This document shows, piece after piece, positions 27,885-33,949 of a stretch of DNA of 64,000 bases (its first letter is position 1; each line of letters begins with the position of its first letter). This DNA is from a virus. Location: positions 1 to 64,000 of IMG/VR virus record IMGVR_UViG_3300050821_003529; one strand, given 5' to 3'. Both the position numbers and the translations under genes were made by a program. A model generated the notes under the pieces. That model ran no database searches. It was given only the letters and a program-made list of their open reading frames with translations, and was not told the DNA's origin.

Positions 27885-28080
27885 CATAACATCATGCTGG
27901 CAAGACGCTGAAGCTCTGCAGGGCTAAGCTGGCGTGATGTAGGGCTGTTCTAATCAGACTCGTTCTGTTTAGAAACATAGGCTGGCCACCCGCTCATGAA
28001 AAGGCGTCCAGTTCGAAATGTTTTCGTGAGTGATTACTTTTCATTTGGTTGATAGGTAGCTCCTATCAATCGGTGGGATT
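27885..28080 (+). ncRNA. Possible structured RNA before HNH gene
   Basis: No gene is seen in these 196 bases, but several stems are possible: ACATCA/TGATGT around an AGC...GCT hairpin (27886-27942), GTTCTAA/TTTAGAAAC (27947-27977), CTCATGAAAA/TTTTCGTGAG (27994-28033) and TTGATAGG/CCTATCAA (28050-28071), the last just before the HNH ribosome site. It resembles no RNA family I know and may be remnant tRNA sequence or a leader. Confidence 0.4.
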
Positions 28081-28491
28081 ATGATGCGTTTATGTTTAAG
28101 TTGTGGCGTTGAATTCGAGGCGTATAAACCTAAATTACGGTTTTGTAGTCGTCCTTGTGCCGCTAGATTTAAGAGTTCGCACTCAGTTATGGGCAGTAGA
28201 ACTAAGAAAGATTTATTTTCTTCGAGAAAGAATTGGCAGTCAGCTAGAAGTTCAATAAGAAAACACGCTGCTGCTATTTGGGAACGAAGTGGTAATAAAC
28301 TAAAGTGTTCGAAATGTGGATATTCTAATTACGTTGAGATCGCTCATTTGAAAGCAGTATCTGAGTTTCCTGATGACGCTACGATTGCTCAAATAAATGA
28401 TTTGAATAATTTGGTAGCGTTGTGTCCAAATCATCATTGGGAATTTGATCATAATTTGATTTCTATTGCGGGATCGTCTAGTCTGGCCTAA
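28081..28491 (+). CDS. HNH endonuclease ending inside a tRNA gene
   Basis: 136 residues. N-terminal zinc finger (CLSCGVEFEAY, CSRPCAARF), then KCSKCGYSNYVEIAHLKAVS near 78-98 and LNNLVALCPNHHWEFDHNL near 109-128: the VEIAHLK / CPNHH form of HNH. The last 25 bases and the stop lie within tRNA-Met(CAT) (28467-28545). A probable homing enzyme whose target is near the tRNA. Confidence 0.85.
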   Translation: MMRLCLSCGVEFEAYKPKLRFCSRPCAARFKSSHSVMGSRTKKDLFSSRKNWQSARSSIRKHAAAIWERSGNKLKCSKCGYSNYVEIAHLKAVSEFPDDATIAQINDLNNLVALCPNHHWEFDHNLISIAGSSSLA

Positions 28492-28545
28492 GACACGAGA
28501 TTCATAACCTCGTTATCGTCGGTTCGAATCCGACTCCCGCTACCA
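28467..28545 (+). tRNA. tRNA-Met(CAT)
   Basis: Acceptor TGCGGGA / TCCCGCT with a T1-T72 mismatch, discriminator A, encoded CCA; T arm GTCGGTTCGAATCCGAC. Stem with loop TTCATAA gives anticodon CAT. Elongator Met, initiator, or Ile (with modified C34) cannot be separated; the anticodon stem lacks the three G-C pairs of initiators. Confidence 0.85.
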
Positions 28546-28547
28546 AT

Positions 28548-28622
28548 GCGAGCATGATGTTAATGGTAGCATGTGAGTCTTCCAAACTTAACGTACGGGT
28601 TCGAATCCCGTTGTTCGCTCCA
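28548..28622 (+). tRNA. tRNA-Gly(TCC)
   Basis: Acceptor GCGAGCA / TGTTCGC, discriminator T, encoded CCA. Stem TGAGT/ACTTA encloses CTTCCAA, anticodon TCC. T arm CGGGTTCGAATCCCG. Confidence 0.92.
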
Positions 28623-28719
28623 CTCCCGCAAGGGATGGTGAAAGCCGACCGTGACCAAACAGGCTTGACTTGATGCTTCGCATCTGAAACCGGAATGGAT
28701 CAGAGAATCCTCTCCCAAT
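28623..28719 (+). other. Degenerate tRNA-like spacer
   Basis: A 97-base spacer between two glycine tRNAs. It holds TCCCGCAAGGGA and GATGCTTCGCATC hairpins, and GGGATGG / CTCTCCC ends that could be an acceptor, but it lacks a T loop, a clear anticodon arm and CCA. It may be a decayed class II tRNA. Confidence 0.35.
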
Positions 28720-28793
28720 GCGGCTTTCGTACATTGGCAGTACGAATGCTTGCCAAGCATTAAAGGCGGGTTCGATTCCCGCAAGCCGCTCCA
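28720..28793 (+). tRNA. tRNA-Gly(GCC)
   Basis: Acceptor GCGGCTT / AAGCCGC, discriminator T, encoded CCA. Stem AATGC/GCATT encloses TTGCCAA, anticodon GCC. Confidence 0.93.
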
Positions 28794-28804
28794 GAAGTTT
28801 TAAT

Positions 28805-28881
28805 TGGCCTGTCGTATAATTCGGTAGTACACTCCGCTGTTAACGGAGAGGGTGAGCGTTCGAGTCGCTCTGGGCCAGCCA
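28805..28881 (+). tRNA. tRNA-Asn(GTT), copy 1
   Basis: Acceptor TGGCCTG / TGGGCCA, discriminator G, encoded CCA. Stem CTCCG/CGGAG encloses CTGTTAA, anticodon GTT. Confidence 0.92.
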
Positions 28882-28885
28882 ATTT

Positions 28886-28960
28886 GGTGACGTAGCATAA
28901 TGGTAGTGCGCTGTCCTGTCACGACAGAGTGTGGGGGTTCGATACCCCTCGTCATCGCCA
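28886..28960 (+). tRNA. tRNA-Asp(GTC)
   Basis: Acceptor GGTGACG / CGTCATC, discriminator G, encoded CCA. Stem CTGTC/GACAG encloses CTGTCAC, anticodon GTC. Confidence 0.93.
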
Positions 28961-28962
28961 AT

Positions 28963-29037
28963 GTCCCTGTAGCTCAATGGAAAGAGTACTCCGTTTCTAC
29001 CGGATGGATGGGGGTTCGAGTCCTCTCAGGGATGCCA
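28963..29037 (+). tRNA. tRNA-Arg(TCT)
   Basis: Acceptor GTCCCTG / CAGGGAT, discriminator G, encoded CCA. Loop TTTCTAC gives anticodon TCT, reading AGA/AGG. One mismatch in the anticodon stem. Confidence 0.88.
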
Positions 29038-29039
29038 AT

Positions 29040-29114
29040 GGTCCTATCGTCTAATGGAAAAGGCGCTAGTCTTCGAAACTAGTTATGCGGGTTCGAGTCC
29101 TGCTAGGATCGCCA
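29040..29114 (+). tRNA. tRNA-Arg(TCG)
   Basis: Acceptor GGTCCTA / TAGGATC, discriminator G, encoded CCA. Stem CTAGT/ACTAG encloses CTTCGAA, anticodon TCG, reading CGN by wobble. Confidence 0.92.
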
Positions 29115-29116
29115 AT

Positions 29117-29210
29117 AGTCGGATAGCTCAATGGTAGAGCGGCAGTCTTATAAACTGTATAAGCGCTAGATTGGCGCACGATGTCAGTTCGAATCTGGCT
29201 CCGACTACCA
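29117..29210 (+). tRNA. tRNA-Ile(TAT) with 24-nt variable arm
   Basis: Acceptor AGTCGGA / TCCGACT, discriminator A, encoded CCA. Stem GCAGT/ACTGT encloses CTTATAA, anticodon TAT (AUA codon). The region between anticodon and T arms is about 24 nt and contains two GCGC segments, which is not expected for isoleucine. Confidence 0.85.
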
Positions 29211-29285
29211 CGGTCTATAATTCAACGGCTAGAAGCGCCGACTCTTACTCGGCAAATCTCGGTTCGAATCCGAGTAGACCGACCA
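29211..29285 (+). tRNA. tRNA-Lys(CTT)
   Basis: Acceptor CGGTCTA / TAGACCG, discriminator A, encoded CCA. Stem GCCGA/TCGGC encloses CTCTTAC, anticodon CTT. Confidence 0.92.
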
Positions 29286-29301
29286 GCGAGTCCGACCATG
29301 T

Positions 29302-29377
29302 GCTCCCATCTTCTAGGGGTTTAGGATACTGCTTTCTCAAAGCAGTGACGTGTGTTCGAATCACACTGAGAGTACCA
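29302..29377 (+). tRNA. tRNA-Glu(CTC)
   Basis: Acceptor GCTCCCA / TGAGAGT (one mismatch), discriminator A, encoded CCA. Stem CTGCT/AGCAG encloses TTCTCAA, anticodon CTC. Confidence 0.87.
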
Positions 29378-29379
29378 AT

Positions 29380-29453
29380 GGGGTTATAGTGCAATGGTAG
29401 CACGCTTGCCTTTCAAGTAAGTAGTCCGGGTTCGAGTCCCGGTAGCCCTACCA
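29380..29453 (+). tRNA. tRNA-Glu(TTC)
   Basis: Acceptor GGGGTTA / TAGCCCT, discriminator A, encoded CCA. Stem CTTGC/GTAAG encloses CTTTCAA, anticodon TTC. Confidence 0.92.
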
Positions 29454-29456
29454 TAT

Positions 29457-29532
29457 AGCGGATTAACTCAATGGCTAGAGTGCCACTCCTACAAAGTGGA
29501 AGTTATGGGTCCGAGTCCCTTATCCGCTACCA
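29457..29532 (+). tRNA. tRNA-Val(TAC), C33
   Basis: Acceptor AGCGGAT / ATCCGCT, discriminator A, encoded CCA. Stem CCACT/AGTGG encloses CCTACAA, anticodon TAC; position 33 is C instead of U, as in the isoleucine tRNA at 17664. Confidence 0.88.
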
Positions 29533-29534
29533 AT

Positions 29535-29611
29535 GCACGGAATGCCGAATCGGTCGAGGCGAGCGTCTGCAAAACGCTTCTTAGTGAGTTCGAGTCTCAC
29601 TCCGTGCTCCA
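29535..29611 (+). tRNA. tRNA-Cys(GCA)
   Basis: Acceptor GCACGGA / TCCGTGC, discriminator T as usual for cysteine, encoded CCA. Stem AGCGT/ACGCT encloses CTGCAAA, anticodon GCA. Confidence 0.93.
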
Positions 29612-29644
29612 TTTACGAAGCGTTATACACATTTATGTTCATAT

Positions 29645-29719
29645 AGGTCGGTAAGATAGCGGTAGTCGGCTCGTCTCCAAAACGATGCAGTGTCTGTTCG
29701 ACTCAGACCCGTCCTGCCA
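29645..29719 (+). tRNA. tRNA-Trp(CCA)
   Basis: Acceptor AGGTCGG / CCGTCCT (one mismatch), discriminator G as for tryptophan, encoded CCA. Loop CTCCAAA gives anticodon CCA. UGA is used as stop in this genome, consistent with standard Trp decoding. Confidence 0.9.
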
Positions 29720-29731
29720 ATTTGAGGAACC

Positions 29732-29872
29732 ATGTTTGAAGAAACTGTTAACATTATCACTGAAGAAGTTAAGCGTCAGTTGTTGAATGGTGCAGATCGG
29801 ATTGTCTTGACAGTTGAAAAGTTAGATGACGATAATGCAGTAATTTTCTGTCACCCCGAATATAACGATTAA
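29732..29872 (+). CDS. Small acidic protein
   Basis: A 46-residue frame, MFEETVNIITEEVKRQLLNG at the start, alpha/beta with an acidic middle. TTGAGGAACC precedes the ATG. It lies between tRNA-Trp and the HNH gene; a weak promoter-like sequence lies inside it. Function unknown. Confidence 0.6.
   Translation: MFEETVNIITEEVKRQLLNGADRIVLTVEKLDDDNAVIFCHPEYND
29807..29836 (+). promoter_or_regulatory. Weak promoter before the HNH gene
   Basis: TTGACA (29807-29812), 18 bp, GATAAT (29831-29836), inside the 46-residue gene. It would serve the HNH endonuclease at 29917. Confidence 0.4.
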
Positions 29873-29916
29873 AAGGAAGTCCTAAATAGTCAACGACTTT
29901 AAGGAGTCAAAGGCTT

Positions 29917-30360
29917 ATGAATAAGGATGAATTACGAAAGCAGCGTATTTTTCAGCAATTGGGAATGTCGCATGGTGCAGCGGCAAATAAACTGAGAAAG
30001 AATATTCTTTTTCATTTACTCGTTTGTTTACAACAGAATGTTTGTTTTAAGTGTAAACAAGTAATTTCTGTAGCCGAAGATTTGAGTGTTGAGCATAAAG
30101 AGCCTTGGGAAGGACGAGATTCGTCTTTGTTTTGGGATTTAGATAATATCGCTTTTTCTCATTGTGATTGTAATCGTCCTCATTCATACTATCGTTCACC
30201 GTATAATGTTCCAGATGGCATGAGATGGTGTTCACGACACAAGAGAGCACTACCGGTTTCTGAGTTTTATGATAGTCGTAGCGGCACTTATTGTAAAGTT
30301 TGTAAACGAGATGTGGACACTCGTAAGAATCATGCAAAGATAGAAAATTCGGAGAGTTGA
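29917..30360 (+). CDS. HNH endonuclease ending inside a tRNA gene
   Basis: 147 residues. Helical N-terminus, then CFKCKQVISVAEDLSVEHKE near 43-62 (HNH first strand and His) and NIAFSHCDCNRPHSYYR near 77-93, followed by a second zinc finger (CSRHKR, CKVCKRD). AAGGAGTC precedes the ATG. The last ten bases overlap the acceptor of tRNA-Ser(GCT) (30351-30440). Third HNH gene of this array with this ending. Confidence 0.85.
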   Translation: MNKDELRKQRIFQQLGMSHGAAANKLRKNILFHLLVCLQQNVCFKCKQVISVAEDLSVEHKEPWEGRDSSLFWDLDNIAFSHCDCNRPHSYYRSPYNVPDGMRWCSRHKRALPVSEFYDSRSGTYCKVCKRDVDTRKNHAKIENSES

Positions 30361-30440
30361 CGGAATCCGGCAACGTGTCAGTTTGCTAAACTGAAGTCAA
30401 GCGAAAGCTTGTGCAGGTTCAAATCCTGCACTCTCCGCCA
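30351..30440 (+). tRNA. tRNA-Ser(GCT)
   Basis: Acceptor GGAGAGT / ACTCTCC, discriminator G, encoded CCA, long variable arm with CAAGC/GCTTG. Stem TCAGT/ACTGA encloses TTGCTAA, anticodon GCT. Confidence 0.93.
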
Positions 30441-30442
30441 AC

Positions 30443-30531
30443 GGAGCGTAGCGCTTAATGGTGAGCATCTGTCTTGAAAACGGTGATATCTCGCAAGGGG
30501 TAAGGCCGTTCGATTCGACCACGTTCCGCCA
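30443..30531 (+). tRNA. tRNA-Ser(TGA)
   Basis: Acceptor GGAGCGT / ACGTTCC, discriminator G, encoded CCA, long variable arm. Loop CTTGAAA gives anticodon TGA. The T stem has one mismatch. Confidence 0.88.
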
Positions 30532-30543
30532 ATGGAGAATAAA

Positions 30544-30648
30544 ATGTCATTTATAATGCACAGATTAGGTTTATGGATTGGATACTTTGTTTCTGGATTT
30601 AAAGTAGGCTCTTCAAAAGATTTTTGTTCGCCGCCAAAGTTTGTTTAA
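30544..30648 (+). CDS. Small protein inside the tRNA array
   Basis: A 34-residue frame, MSFIMHRLGLWIGYFVSGFK at the start, aromatic and possibly membrane-associated. TGGAGAATAAA is a good ribosome site. It lies between two serine tRNAs, ending a base before the next acceptor. Function unknown. Confidence 0.5.
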   Translation: MSFIMHRLGLWIGYFVSGFKVGSSKDFCSPPKFV

Positions 30649-30649
30649 G

Positions 30650-30736
30650 GGAAGATAGCGCTGAATGGTCGGCAACTATCTCGAAAATAGTGACAGGTGA
30701 AAGCCTGACAGTGTTCGATTCACTGATCTTCCGCCA
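30650..30736 (+). tRNA. tRNA-Ser(CGA)
   Basis: Acceptor GGAAGAT / ATCTTCC, discriminator G, encoded CCA, long variable arm. Stem ACTAT/ATAGT encloses CTCGAAA, anticodon CGA. Confidence 0.92.
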
Positions 30737-30738
30737 AT

Positions 30739-30814
30739 GGACTGCAGGTGTTAGAGGCAACATACCTCCCTTTTAAGGAGTGGGTTCACGGTTCGAGTCC
30801 GTGGCGGTCCACCA
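30739..30814 (+). tRNA. tRNA-Lys(TTT)
   Basis: Acceptor GGACTGC / GCGGTCC, discriminator A, encoded CCA. Loop CTTTTAA gives anticodon TTT; T arm CACGGTTCGAGTCCGTG. Confidence 0.92.
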
Positions 30815-30818
30815 AGAT

Positions 30819-30893
30819 TCATCTGTAGCTCAACGGTAGAGCGACTCCCTGTTAAGGAGAGGGTTGTAGGTTCGAATCCTTCCAGATGAGCCA
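30819..30893 (+). tRNA. tRNA-Asn(GTT), copy 2
   Basis: Acceptor TCATCTG / CAGATGA, discriminator G, encoded CCA. Loop CTGTTAA gives anticodon GTT. Different in sequence from the copy at 28805, so not a recent duplicate. Confidence 0.92.
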
Positions 30894-30975
30894 GTCGTCG
30901 TGACCATGGATCGATGATATCGCCCGTACGAAGGAAGTCGTCGTATAAACCGTGGCGTAAAAAGTAACGGACTAT

Positions 30976-31050
30976 TGCCTTGTCGTTCAATCGGCAGGAC
31001 CCATGTCTTTGAAACATGGTATCTTGGTTCGAATCCAAGCGAGGCAACCA
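30976..31050 (+). tRNA. tRNA-Gln(TTG)
   Basis: Acceptor TGCCTTG / CGAGGCA, discriminator A, encoded CCA. Stem CATGT/ACATG encloses CTTTGAA, anticodon TTG. Confidence 0.92.
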
Positions 31051-31054
31051 ATAT

Positions 31055-31129
31055 TGGCAGATAGTGCAATCGGCAGCACGTGTCGCTCTGAACGATAAAA
31101 TCTAGGTTCGAATCCTAGTCAGCCAACCA
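31055..31129 (+). tRNA. tRNA-Gln(CTG)
   Basis: Acceptor TGGCAGA / TCAGCCA (one mismatch), discriminator A, encoded CCA. Stem TGTCG/CGATA encloses CTCTGAA, anticodon CTG. Last tRNA of the array. Confidence 0.9.
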
Positions 31130-31133
31130 AAAC

Positions 31134-31163
31134 AACCCGCCCATTGTGGCGGGTTTTTTATTT
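31134..31163 (+). terminator. Terminator closing the tRNA array
   Basis: CCCGCC (31136-31141) and GGCGGG (31148-31153) form a G-C hairpin followed by TTTTTTATTT directly after the last tRNA. Confidence 0.92.
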
Positions 31164-31202
31164 AGCAGACCCCGGTGGACAATCCCTGAGGCCGGAGACG
31201 TT

Positions 31203-31301
31203 ATGTGGGAAAGAAAGTGTCCACGTTGCGGCAACGTTTTACGAAAGCCTCGTCAAGGTGACGGTATTGTCAAGTGCATCTGCGGATGGCTGTGGCGATG
31301 A
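31203..31301 (+). CDS. Micro zinc-ribbon protein
   Basis: A 32-residue frame, MWERKCPRCGNVLRKPRQGD at the start, with CPRCG and CICGW: a complete four-Cys ribbon. CCGGAGACG precedes the ATG, and its stop overlaps the next start as ATGA. Likely binds nucleic acid or protein. Confidence 0.6.
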   Translation: MWERKCPRCGNVLRKPRQGDGIVKCICGWLWR

Positions 31302-31387
31302 AGCGGGTGTTTGGCTATATTTTATTTGGAATTATGTATGTCGTGGTTTTTGTGCTAGGTACTCTTTACGACCTAAAGCATAAATGA
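31298..31387 (+). CDS. Membrane micropeptide
   Basis: A 29-residue frame, MKRVFGYILFGIMYVVVFVL at the start, one transmembrane helix, coupled to the zinc-ribbon gene by ATGA. Function unknown. Confidence 0.5.
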   Translation: MKRVFGYILFGIMYVVVFVLGTLYDLKHK

Positions 31388-31397
31388 AGTAAATCTA

Positions 31398-31431
31398 ACA
31401 GAGTCTAATTTGGGCACTTACTCTGTGTGCC
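31398..31431 (+). promoter_or_regulatory. Leader with two mutually exclusive hairpins
   Basis: ACAGAGT (31398-31404) can pair with ACTCTGT (31420-31426), or GGCAC (31413-31417) with GTGCC (31427-31431). The strands interlock with no connecting loop, so both cannot form together. The AAAGGAG of the next gene follows at once. A switch-like role is inference. Confidence 0.45.
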
Positions 31432-31446
31432 GTTTAAAGGAGATGT

Positions 31447-32220
31447 ATGACTTATAAGAAAAACTTTGTCTTGGCAGTAAAGGTAAATGGAAAGATTCTC
31501 CGAGAAAGTGGAGAGGAAGTTCAGTTACCATTTGGAAGTGAATATTCGGTTCTGTTGAAGAATTTGAATCCTGTCAGAGCTATGGCTCAGATTTCAATTG
31601 ATGGAAAGGAAGCTACAACGTGGTTAGTTCTTCCAGCTAATGGTGAAATGGAAGTTGAGCGATTCCTGCGAAGTGATAATTTGAAACAGGGTAATCGTTT
31701 CAAGTTTATCGAGCGTACCCAGGCGGTTGAAGATCATCGTGGTGTTCGGCTTGAAGACGGTTTACTCCGGGTTGAGTTTAAGAAAGAGTACGTGTTTAAG
31801 ATACCGAAAGTAGTTGAGCATCATACTTACCACCATCAGTACTGGCCTTATCGTCCTTTTTATGATTATTTAGGTCCTGTGTGGAACACTAACACAGTGA
31901 TGGGTAATTCAGTCCACGCTCAGAATATGATGTCGGCTCAGTGCACGAAATCGGCTCAGTGCACGAAATCGGTAGAAGAAAATACAGCTGGTATTACAGC
32001 ACCTGGAGCAGTTAGTAATCAAGAATTTGTCAGTGTATCTGGATTTCAAACAGAAGCTTCAGAAGTATTGACTTTGAAGCTGATCGGTAAGCACGGTAAG
32101 GTAGATGTGCAACGACCAGTGACAGTTGATATTAGAGCGAAGTGTCAGACTTGTGGTAAACGAGCGAAGGGAGCAGCCAAGTTTTGTTCAGGCTGTGGAA
32201 CTTCTCTTCAGATAATTTAA
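31447..32220 (+). CDS. Protein with beta N-terminus and C-terminal zinc ribbon
   Basis: 257 residues. The N-terminal domain (VLAVKVNGKILRESGEEVQL, YSVLLKNLNPVRAMAQISIDG, 1-75) is a beta domain seen in various phage and environmental proteins. A His/Tyr-rich linker follows (EHHTYHHQYWPYRPF), then a tandem SAQCTK repeat, then a zinc ribbon (CQTCGKRAKGAAKFCSGCG, 234-252). AAAGGAG precedes the ATG. Function unknown; may bind to a surface or nucleic acid. Confidence 0.7.
   Translation: MTYKKNFVLAVKVNGKILRESGEEVQLPFGSEYSVLLKNLNPVRAMAQISIDGKEATTWLVLPANGEMEVERFLRSDNLKQGNRFKFIERTQAVEDHRGVRLEDGLLRVEFKKEYVFKIPKVVEHHTYHHQYWPYRPFYDYLGPVWNTNTVMGNSVHAQNMMSAQCTKSAQCTKSVEENTAGITAPGAVSNQEFVSVSGFQTEASEVLTLKLIGKHGKVDVQRPVTVDIRAKCQTCGKRAKGAAKFCSGCGTSLQII
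31933..31968 (+). repeat. 18-bp tandem duplication within coding sequence
   Basis: TCGGCTCAGTGCACGAAA occurs twice in a row, giving the SAQCTK-SAQCTK repeat. The copies are identical, so the duplication is recent or under gene conversion. Confidence 0.9.
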
Positions 32221-32223
32221 TCT

Positions 32224-32327
32224 TGACCGTTTATGAGACGGTTGGAGTCTGAGTAGAGACGAAAGAATCCTCGGGCGACAAGGGGTGCGGCGGGTGCCTC
32301 GGCGAGAGCCAAAACCCGCACAATTTT
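32224..32327 (+). promoter_or_regulatory. GC-rich structured leader
   Basis: These 104 bases before the glycosyltransferase gene are much richer in G and C than the flanks. ACCGT/ACGGT makes a first hairpin (32226-32242). GTGCGG near 32286 can pair with CCGCAC near 32317, enclosing further GGC/GCC stems. It is not a family I recognise; a leader structure or small RNA is possible. Confidence 0.4.
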
Positions 32328-33083
32328 ATGTCAAATGTTGTCGTAATGCCCACACTGAAGCGTCCAGAAATGTTGGCGCTAGCATTAGAATCAATTGACC
32401 GGGCCGATCAATCGCCTGACGATATTCGAATATACGTTGACCACACTGATGCTAAGCGTCTCAGTGAAGTGGAGTATGTTCGGGACACCTACTTACCACG
32501 TGCTTTGATCTTTCACGCTAAAGAGCATCCTCGTGCGCCAAGCGGGTGTTGGAATATTTTAAACTCTATGAAAGGTGGTTATGAGTCCGGAGCCGACCTG
32601 ATCTTCTTCGTTGAGGAAGATGTTCGAGTCTTTCATGATTATTTTACTTGGTCAATTGAAGCACAAGACAGTGGTTGTTTTGCAACGTCTGGTCGGTACA
32701 TTAAAAGATACGGCGAAAACTATTACACTAACCCTGGCGCTTCATTTAGACGTGAATCTCTTGTTTTGGTTGTTCCTCATATCAACGATAGTTTTTTCAA
32801 TGATCGCAGAGGCTATTTAGATAAGATTTTCACCCCATTTCCTGATGCTAGTGATTTGGATGACGGTTTGATTCGCCACGTGATGCGTTCGGTTAATGGA
32901 TTTGTTAAGTATCCGGAAACTCCTAAGGTAGCCCATCAGGGTTTTCGTATGTATTGTCGTACTGAAGAATTTAGACCGATAGGAAATATCGAACGACGTA
33001 TTCATCAACTGAGAAATATTTTAAAGAACGTTGATCCGTCGTGGCGTTATACACAAGATTTCGAACCCTTCACCGAAGGGTAA
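32328..33083 (+). CDS. Glycosyltransferase-like protein (GT-A type)
   Basis: 251 residues. VVMPTLKRPEMLALALESI at 5-23 and FFVEEDVRVFHDYFTWSIEA near 90-110 match the nucleotide-sugar-binding start and the DxD-like acidic motif of family 2-type GT-A glycosyltransferases. A later DASDLDDGLIRHVMRSV block fits the acceptor side. Phage glycosyltransferases modify DNA, virion proteins or host surface sugars; which applies here is unknown. Confidence 0.7.
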   Translation: MSNVVVMPTLKRPEMLALALESIDRADQSPDDIRIYVDHTDAKRLSEVEYVRDTYLPRALIFHAKEHPRAPSGCWNILNSMKGGYESGADLIFFVEEDVRVFHDYFTWSIEAQDSGCFATSGRYIKRYGENYYTNPGASFRRESLVLVVPHINDSFFNDRRGYLDKIFTPFPDASDLDDGLIRHVMRSVNGFVKYPETPKVAHQGFRMYCRTEEFRPIGNIERRIHQLRNILKNVDPSWRYTQDFEPFTEG

Positions 33084-33096
33084 AGATATTCGCAGG

Positions 33097-33129
33097 TGCC
33101 ATCGGTACCTGGAATCACAGATGGCACAA
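33097..33129 (+). other. Intergenic hairpin
   Basis: GTGCCATC and GATGGCAC form a perfect 8-bp stem with a 16-base loop shortly after the glycosyltransferase stop. No T-run follows, so it is more likely a processing or stability element than a terminator. Confidence 0.5.
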
Positions 33130-33210
33130 TAGTGTCTCTGAATAAGAACGTACGGATTGAACAACAGCCTAAGGCGAGTTTCATACCCATACGAAACACA
33201 AAGGTGACTC

Positions 33211-33834
33211 ATGCAGACAGTAAGTAATTTGCTTTTAAATGGTAACACCCCGGTAACGGTTGGCGGTACAGGTACAACCGCTAAATTCTTTCCTCCAGTT
33301 CCCGGTCCTTCGATCAACGTAGCTTCGTCTAAAGTTGGATACATTTATCCTCAGGGAAATAATGCTTCCAATAACCAGTTGCTGCACGTTATCGCTATGG
33401 GTAACGTAACACCCGATCCTACAATCGCTTGCCCAACTTTTAAATTAGAGTTGGTTCTTTCGACTAACTATACAGCAGCGTCTCCGACATATACATCAAT
33501 TTGTGATACTACAGCTAGAAACTTAGGCGGTGGTACTGGTGAACAATTGGCGACTCAGCCTTGGATGTTGGAGTGTTGGCTTCAGGGGGATAACACAAGC
33601 GGTCTAGTTCAAGGTAAGTGGGTCTACGAACTGGATAACACGTTTGAAGCTGGAACAGCTGGTGATTTTAGCATTTTGACAAACGCTGTAACTGGCGTAA
33701 ACATGTCAGCTCCCGCTGGTACAACTGGAACGTCAGGTGCCAATGCACCATTTGCTTTGGCTGTTCGAGCAACATTCGGTACAACTGGCGCAGGTAACAC
33801 AGCTAGTATGTATCAGTTCGCTCTAGAACAATAA
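33211..33834 (+). CDS. Virion-type protein, unknown
   Basis: 207 residues, MQTVSNLLLNGNTPVTVGGT at the start. Thr/Gly/Ala-rich beta protein with FKLELVLSTNYTAASP near 72-87 and KWVYELDNTFEAGTAGDF near 130. Composition and orientation suggest a virion component. AAGGTGACTC precedes the ATG. Family not recognised. Confidence 0.75.
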   Translation: MQTVSNLLLNGNTPVTVGGTGTTAKFFPPVPGPSINVASSKVGYIYPQGNNASNNQLLHVIAMGNVTPDPTIACPTFKLELVLSTNYTAASPTYTSICDTTARNLGGGTGEQLATQPWMLECWLQGDNTSGLVQGKWVYELDNTFEAGTAGDFSILTNAVTGVNMSAPAGTTGTSGANAPFALAVRATFGTTGAGNTASMYQFALEQ

Positions 33835-33949
33835 ACTTCGTTCTGACATCCGGAGCCGACTCAAAGCGGCTCCAGTTGCTAGTTCGACAACGCCTGTGGA
33901 ATTCAGGGCGGCACCGTGAAAGTCGGTTGCTTAACTTCGGGTTAATTTA

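Noticed and set aside
30894-30975. Possible extra tRNA between Asn and Gln tRNAs
   Set aside because: No T loop, no CCA and no plausible anticodon arm; only short inverted GACGAC segments.
28560-31069. Minus-strand open frames across tRNA genes (MRESNPP, GFEPTT types)
   Set aside because: They are the well-known antisense shadows of tRNA T arms, not genes.
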